Below, piece after piece: positions 60,904-64,000 of a stretch of 64,000 nt of DNA. The notes beneath the pieces are model-generated. The model ran no database searches and had not been told where the DNA came from. It worked only from the letters and a program-made list of their open reading frames with translations. The DNA comes from Mesorhizobium erdmanii USDA 3471 (GTDB lineage Bacteria; Pseudomonadota; Alphaproteobacteria; Rhizobiales; Rhizobiaceae): contig NZ_AXAE01000015.1 in NCBI RefSeq assembly GCF_000472705.1, positions 62,001-126,000 on the forward strand, given 5' to 3'. The translations under genes and the position numbers were made by a program. Numbering within the stretch: position 1 is the first letter of the stretch; each line of letters opens with the position of its first letter.

Positions 60904-62733
60904 TTACGCCGCGCCGACCGCCTTGGCCGACTTCTCGAAACGCTTGCGCTCGTTCGGATCGAGATAGAGCTTGCGCAGACGGATGGTCTTCGGCGTCACC
61001 TCGACCAGTTCGTCGTCCTGGATCCAGGCAAGCGCGCGTTCCAGCGTCATGCGGATCGGCGGGGTGAGCTTGACCGCCTCGTCCTTGCCGGCGGCGCGGA
61101 TGTTGGTCAGCTTCTTGCCCTTCAGCACGTTCACTTCGAGGTCGTTGTCACGGCTATGGATGCCGATGATCATGCCCTGATAGACCTTGACGCCCGGGTC
61201 GATGACCATCGGGCCGCGGTCTTCCAGGTTCCACATGGCGTAGGCGACCGATTCGCCCTGCTCGTTGGAGATCAGCACGCCATTGGTGCGGCCCGGCAGT
61301 TCGCCCTTGTAGGGCTCGTAGGCATGGAACAGCCGGTTCATCACGGCGGTGCCGCGCGTATCGGTCAGAAGTTCCGACTGGTAGCCGATCAGGCCGCGCG
61401 TCGGCGCATGGAAAACGATGCGCTGGCGGTTGCCGCCGGATGGGCGCAGTTCGACCATCTCGGCCTTGCGCTCCGACATTTTCTGCACGACGACGCCGGC
61501 ATGCTCCTCGTCGACGTCGATGACGACTTCCTCGACCGGTTCGAGCAATTCGCCGTTCTCGCCCTTCTGCATGACGACGCGCGGACGCGACACGGCGATT
61601 TCGAAGCCTTCGCGGCGCATCGTCTCGATCAGCACGGCGAGCTGCAATTCGCCACGGCCGGAGACGAAGAAGGAATCCTTGTCCGGCGATTCCTCGATCT
61701 TCAGCGCGACATTGCCTTCGGCCTCGCGCAGCAGGCGGTCGCGGATGACGCGGCTGGTCACCTTGTCGCCTTCGGTGCCGGCGAGCGGGCTGTCATTGAC
61801 CAGGAACGACATGGTCACGGTCGGCGGATCGATCGGCTGCGCATGCAGCGCCTCGGTTACCGCCAGGTCGCAGAACGTGTCGGCGACGGTACCCTTCGAC
61901 AGCCCGGCGATGGCAACGATGTCGCCCGCCTGGGCCTCCTCGATCGGCTGGCGCTCGAGGCCACGGAAAGCCAGGATCTTCGAGATGCGGCCGGTTTCGA
62001 TCTGGGTGCCGTCATGGTGCAGCACCTTGACCGCCTGGTTGGCCTTCAGCGTGCCGGATTCGATACGGCCGGTGATGATGCGGCCGAGGAAGGGGTTGGC
62101 TTCCAGGATGGTGCCGATCATGCGGAACGGGCCGGGATGAACCGTCGGCGCCGGCACATGCCTGACGATGAGGTCGAACAGCGGCGCCAGCTGCTGGTCC
62201 TTCGGGCCTTCCGGATTTTCCGAAACCCAGCCGTCACGGCCCGAACCGTAGAGGATCGGGAAATCGAGCTGCTCGTCGGTGGCGTCGAGCGCGGCGAACA
62301 GGTCGAACACCTCGTTGACCACCTCGACATGCCTGGCGTCCGGCCGGTCGATCTTGTTGATGACGACGATCGGCTTCAGGCCGACCTTGAGCGCCTTACC
62401 GACGACGAACTTGGTCTGCGGCATCGGGCCTTCGGCGGCGTCTACCAGCACGATGGCCGAATCCACCATCGACAGGATGCGCTCGACCTCACCGCCGAAA
62501 TCGGCGTGGCCGGGGGTATCGACGATGTTGATGCGCGTATCCTTCCAGTCGACCGAGGTCGCCTTGGCCAGGATGGTGATGCCGCGTTCCTTTTCGAGGT
62601 CGTTGGAATCCATGGCGCGCTCGGCGACGCGCTGGTTGTCGCGGAACGAGCCGGACTGCTTCAAAAGCTGGTCGACTAGGGTGGTCTTTCCATGGTCGAC
62701 GTGCGCGATGATCGCGATATTACGGAGTTTCAT
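60904..62733 (-). CDS. typA: ribosome-associated GTPase TypA/BipA
   Basis: The 609-aa translational GTPase has G1 AHVDHGKTT (10-18), G3 [14 protein letters not shown]4 NKIDRP and the TypA-specific C-terminal domain ([33 protein letters not shown]). It acts in ribosome assembly and stress adaptation. The ATG at 62733 is the family start; 12 upstream in-frame codons are untypical. Length is standard. Confidence 0.97.
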   Translation of the reverse strand: MKLRNIAIIAHVDHGKTTLVDQLLKQSGSFRDNQRVAERAMDSNDLEKERGITILAKATSVDWKDTRINIVDTPGHADFGGEVERILSMVDSAIVLVDAAEGPMPQTKFVVGKALKVGLKPIVVINKIDRPDARHVEVVNEVFDLFAALDATDEQLDFPILYGSGRDGWVSENPEGPKDQQLAPLFDLIVRHVPAPTVHPGPFRMIGTILEANPFLGRIITGRIESGTLKANQAVKVLHHDGTQIETGRISKILAFRGLERQPIEEAQAGDIVAIAGLSKGTVADTFCDLAVTEALHAQPIDPPTVTMSFLVNDSPLAGTEGDKVTSRVIRDRLLREAEGNVALKIEESPDKDSFFVSGRGELQLAVLIETMRREGFEIAVSRPRVVMQKGENGELLEPVEEVVIDVDEEHAGVVVQKMSERKAEMVELRPSGGNRQRIVFHAPTRGLIGYQSELLTDTRGTAVMNRLFHAYEPYKGELPGRTNGVLISNEQGESVAYAMWNLEDRGPMVIDPGVKVYQGMIIGIHSRDNDLEVNVLKGKKLTNIRAAGKDEAVKLTPPIRMTLERALAWIQDDELVEVTPKTIRLRKLYLDPNERKRFEKSAKAVGAA

Positions 62734-62929
62734 GTTCTGGTCTCGGAAGCGTTGCAGGCAGCAGGCCAAAGGCGCTGCCTCTTTCGGTTGCGCGGCTCAT
62801 ACAGGGTTTTTCGCAGTTGCGAAAGGGGAAGCGCGACACCAAATACTCATCAAATCTTAAGCATCTGCGTGCGAAATGATTTCGTTAACCAAGGCGGGAA
62901 CCTTTTCAGGCCCGGGCAGTTCGACCATC

Positions 62930-63208
62930 ATGACCGACAAACTCAACCGATTTTGGCCCCTCATCGCCTCCGTGGCCTTTGCCATGCTGCTGGCGGCCAA
63001 CGCCGCGCAGTCGGCCGCGACACTGAAAGAGACGGCCCCGGCGCTGCCGTCCAATGCGCCGGCCGAACAGATCTTCGCCGACGCGCCCGATGGAGTCGAT
63101 CCCGTGGTCACCGGCCCGGTCAGCGCCGCCTTCAAGCAGCGCCAGGCCGCCGCCAACTGCGACAGCGCGGTGTGGCCAAACATTCCGATGGTTTGCTACC
63201 CGGATTAG
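62930..63208 (+). CDS. small exported protein of unknown function
   Basis: The 92-aa protein has a signal peptide (about 1-29; hydrophobic PLIASVAFAMLLAAN then AQSAA) and a short mature part with two cysteines (ANCDSAVWPNIPMVCYPD) that could form a disulfide. I do not recognise a named family. It is divergent from typA. The stop is 15 bp before a long inverted-repeat element. Confidence 0.7.
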   Translation: MTDKLNRFWPLIASVAFAMLLAANAAQSAATLKETAPALPSNAPAEQIFADAPDGVDPVVTGPVSAAFKQRQAAANCDSAVWPNIPMVCYPD

Positions 63209-63222
63209 AGGGCGAAGCTGCT

Positions 63223-63376
63223 AATCTCCCTCCTCGAGGGGGAGATGGCCGGCAGGCCAGAGGGGGTCGGTTCGACCGGGCTAAACTCATTATCGCAGGC
63301 GCCGGACGCCAGCGCTTCACGCGCGAGGACCCCCTCTGTCGCCTTCGGCGACATCTCCCCCTCGAGGGGGGAGATT
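63223..63376. repeat. long inverted-repeat element of rhizobial intergenic type
   Basis: Arms 63223-63268 and 63328-63376 are near-perfect inverted copies sharing AATCTCCC, CCTCGAGGGGGAGATG and CAGAGGGGGTC. Each arm contains a small inner hairpin (GCCGGCAGGC on the left, TCGCCTTCGGCGA on the right). The interior of 59 bp has no gene. CCTCTGTCGCCTTCGGCGA-type blocks are frequent in Mesorhizobium intergenic DNA, from memory. Confidence 0.85.
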
Positions 63377-63390
63377 ACAGAGCTCACACC

Positions 63391-64000
63391 TCAAGCTGGC
63401 TGCGGTTCCGGATCGAACGCCGGCTTGCTGGTGTTGATCAGCAGCGAGATACAGGCTGCGGCAATCGCGGTCATGCCGGCGATCAGGAACGCCAGTTCGT
63501 AATTGCCCTGCAGCTCGCGCATGGTGCCGCCGAAGGCCGCTGCCGTGGCGGCGCCAACCTGATGCCCGGCGACTATCCAGCCGAACACGATCGGGCCGCT
63601 GCGGTCGCCGAACGCCTCGTTGGCAAGCCTGAGCGTCGGCGGCACGGTGGCGATCCAGTCGAGGCCGTAGAGCACGGCGAAGATGATCAGGCTGATTGCC
63701 GAGAAACCGGAATAGGGCAGGTAGATCAGCGACAGGCCACGCACCGCATAGTAGACGCCGAGCAACTTGCGCGGATCGAAGCGGTCGGTGAGCCAGCCCG
63801 ACAGCGTCGTGCCGATGAGGTCGAAAATGCCCATCATCGACAACAGGCCGGCGGCCTGCACCTCGCCGATGCCCATGTCGCCGCAGAAGGCGATGAGATG
63901 GGTGCCGACCAGCCCGTTGGTGGTGAAGCCGCAGACGAAGAAGGTGGCGAACAGGTACCAGAACACCCGGGTGCCGGCGGCGCGGCGCAGCGTATTGAGC
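63391..64000 (-). CDS. MFS transporter, monocarboxylate-type (5' end cut by window)
   Basis: About 203 codons are visible, running into the window end; upstream of VFWYLFATFFVCGFTTNGLVGTH the frame continues (LNTLRRAAGTR). Six or so membrane segments of the C-terminal half are present (GLLSMMGIFDLIGTTLSGWLTDRFDPRKLL…). The plan fits monocarboxylate-porter-like MFS proteins. Its substrate is unknown. Confidence 0.85.
   Translation of the reverse strand, partial: LNTLRRAAGTRVFWYLFATFFVCGFTTNGLVGTHLIAFCGDMGIGEVQAAGLLSMMGIFDLIGTTLSGWLTDRFDPRKLLGVYYAVRGLSLIYLPYSGFSAISLIIFAVLYGLDWIATVPPTLRLANEAFGDRSGPIVFGWIVAGHQVGAATAAAFGGTMRELQGNYELAFLIAGMTAIAAACISLLINTSKPAFDPEPQPA

Noticed and set aside
63205..63387. 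A 60-codon minus-strand frame over the inverted-repeat element
   Set aside because: It is formed by the repeat; such frames recur wherever the repeat occurs and are not genes.

Overview
The window looks like chromosome of a Rhizobiales alphaproteobacterium, most likely Mesorhizobium or a close relative. It is GC-rich, and it combines an atpHAGDC operon without F0 genes, a soluble FtsK, the large 180-kDa-class NAD-glutamate dehydrogenase, a Usg-family protein, an SDHAF4/DUF1674 protein and short hairpin repeats of rhizobial type. The genus is inferred from gene content and style; no database search was possible.

Layout. Positions 1-4568 are the right end of an integrated element, all on the minus strand: P4-type tyrosine integrase, a 171-aa unknown, an AlpA/excisionase-like HTH protein, a 92-aa unknown, a D5/P4-type helicase and a terminase small subunit cut by the window start. 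This int - alpA - rep - terS order resembles phage satellites (PICI-like elements). The element ends near a sequence that looks like the 3' end of a tRNA-Ser.

From 4.6 kb on the gene content is chromosomal: a PilZ-like protein, recQ, a coniferyl-aldehyde-type dehydrogenase, a hexuronate group (kdgF, uxaC and divergent uxuB), the F1 ATP synthase operon atpHAGDC, an Asp/Glu racemase, priA, a transaldolase, ftsK, lptE and leuS (overlapping), a PLP-homeostasis protein and a lone Phd-type antitoxin. Next come two aldo/keto reductases around a LysR/MFS divergent pair, DoxX, Usg, acs with an overlapping MOSC gene, and a cyclopropane fatty acid synthase. A compact transcription unit follows (about 38955-39197) with a 23-codon ORF and a structured 3' part. 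Then come a TadG-like von Willebrand protein, a transglutaminase-like protein, a HAD phosphatase, DUF1674, htpX-rsmB-heparinase-purH, two MFS-type transporters (one cut by the window end), a TonB receptor, the giant glutamate dehydrogenase, an AhpD-like and a YCII-like protein, LysE, DUF1062, typA and a small exported protein.

The best leads outside ordinary genes are: (1) the satellite-like element; (2) the 23-codon ORF whose Shine-Dalgarno region is complementary to 15 nt of the 16S rRNA 3' tail and which is followed by a folded RNA and terminator; (3) a hairpin repeat family whose copies supply or abut stop codons (41073, 45551) and in one case a start codon (31373); (4) inverted arrays of a heptamer between atpD and atpC; (5) a 150-bp long-inverted-repeat element at 63223-63376. 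No rRNA gene, complete tRNA gene or CRISPR array was seen.
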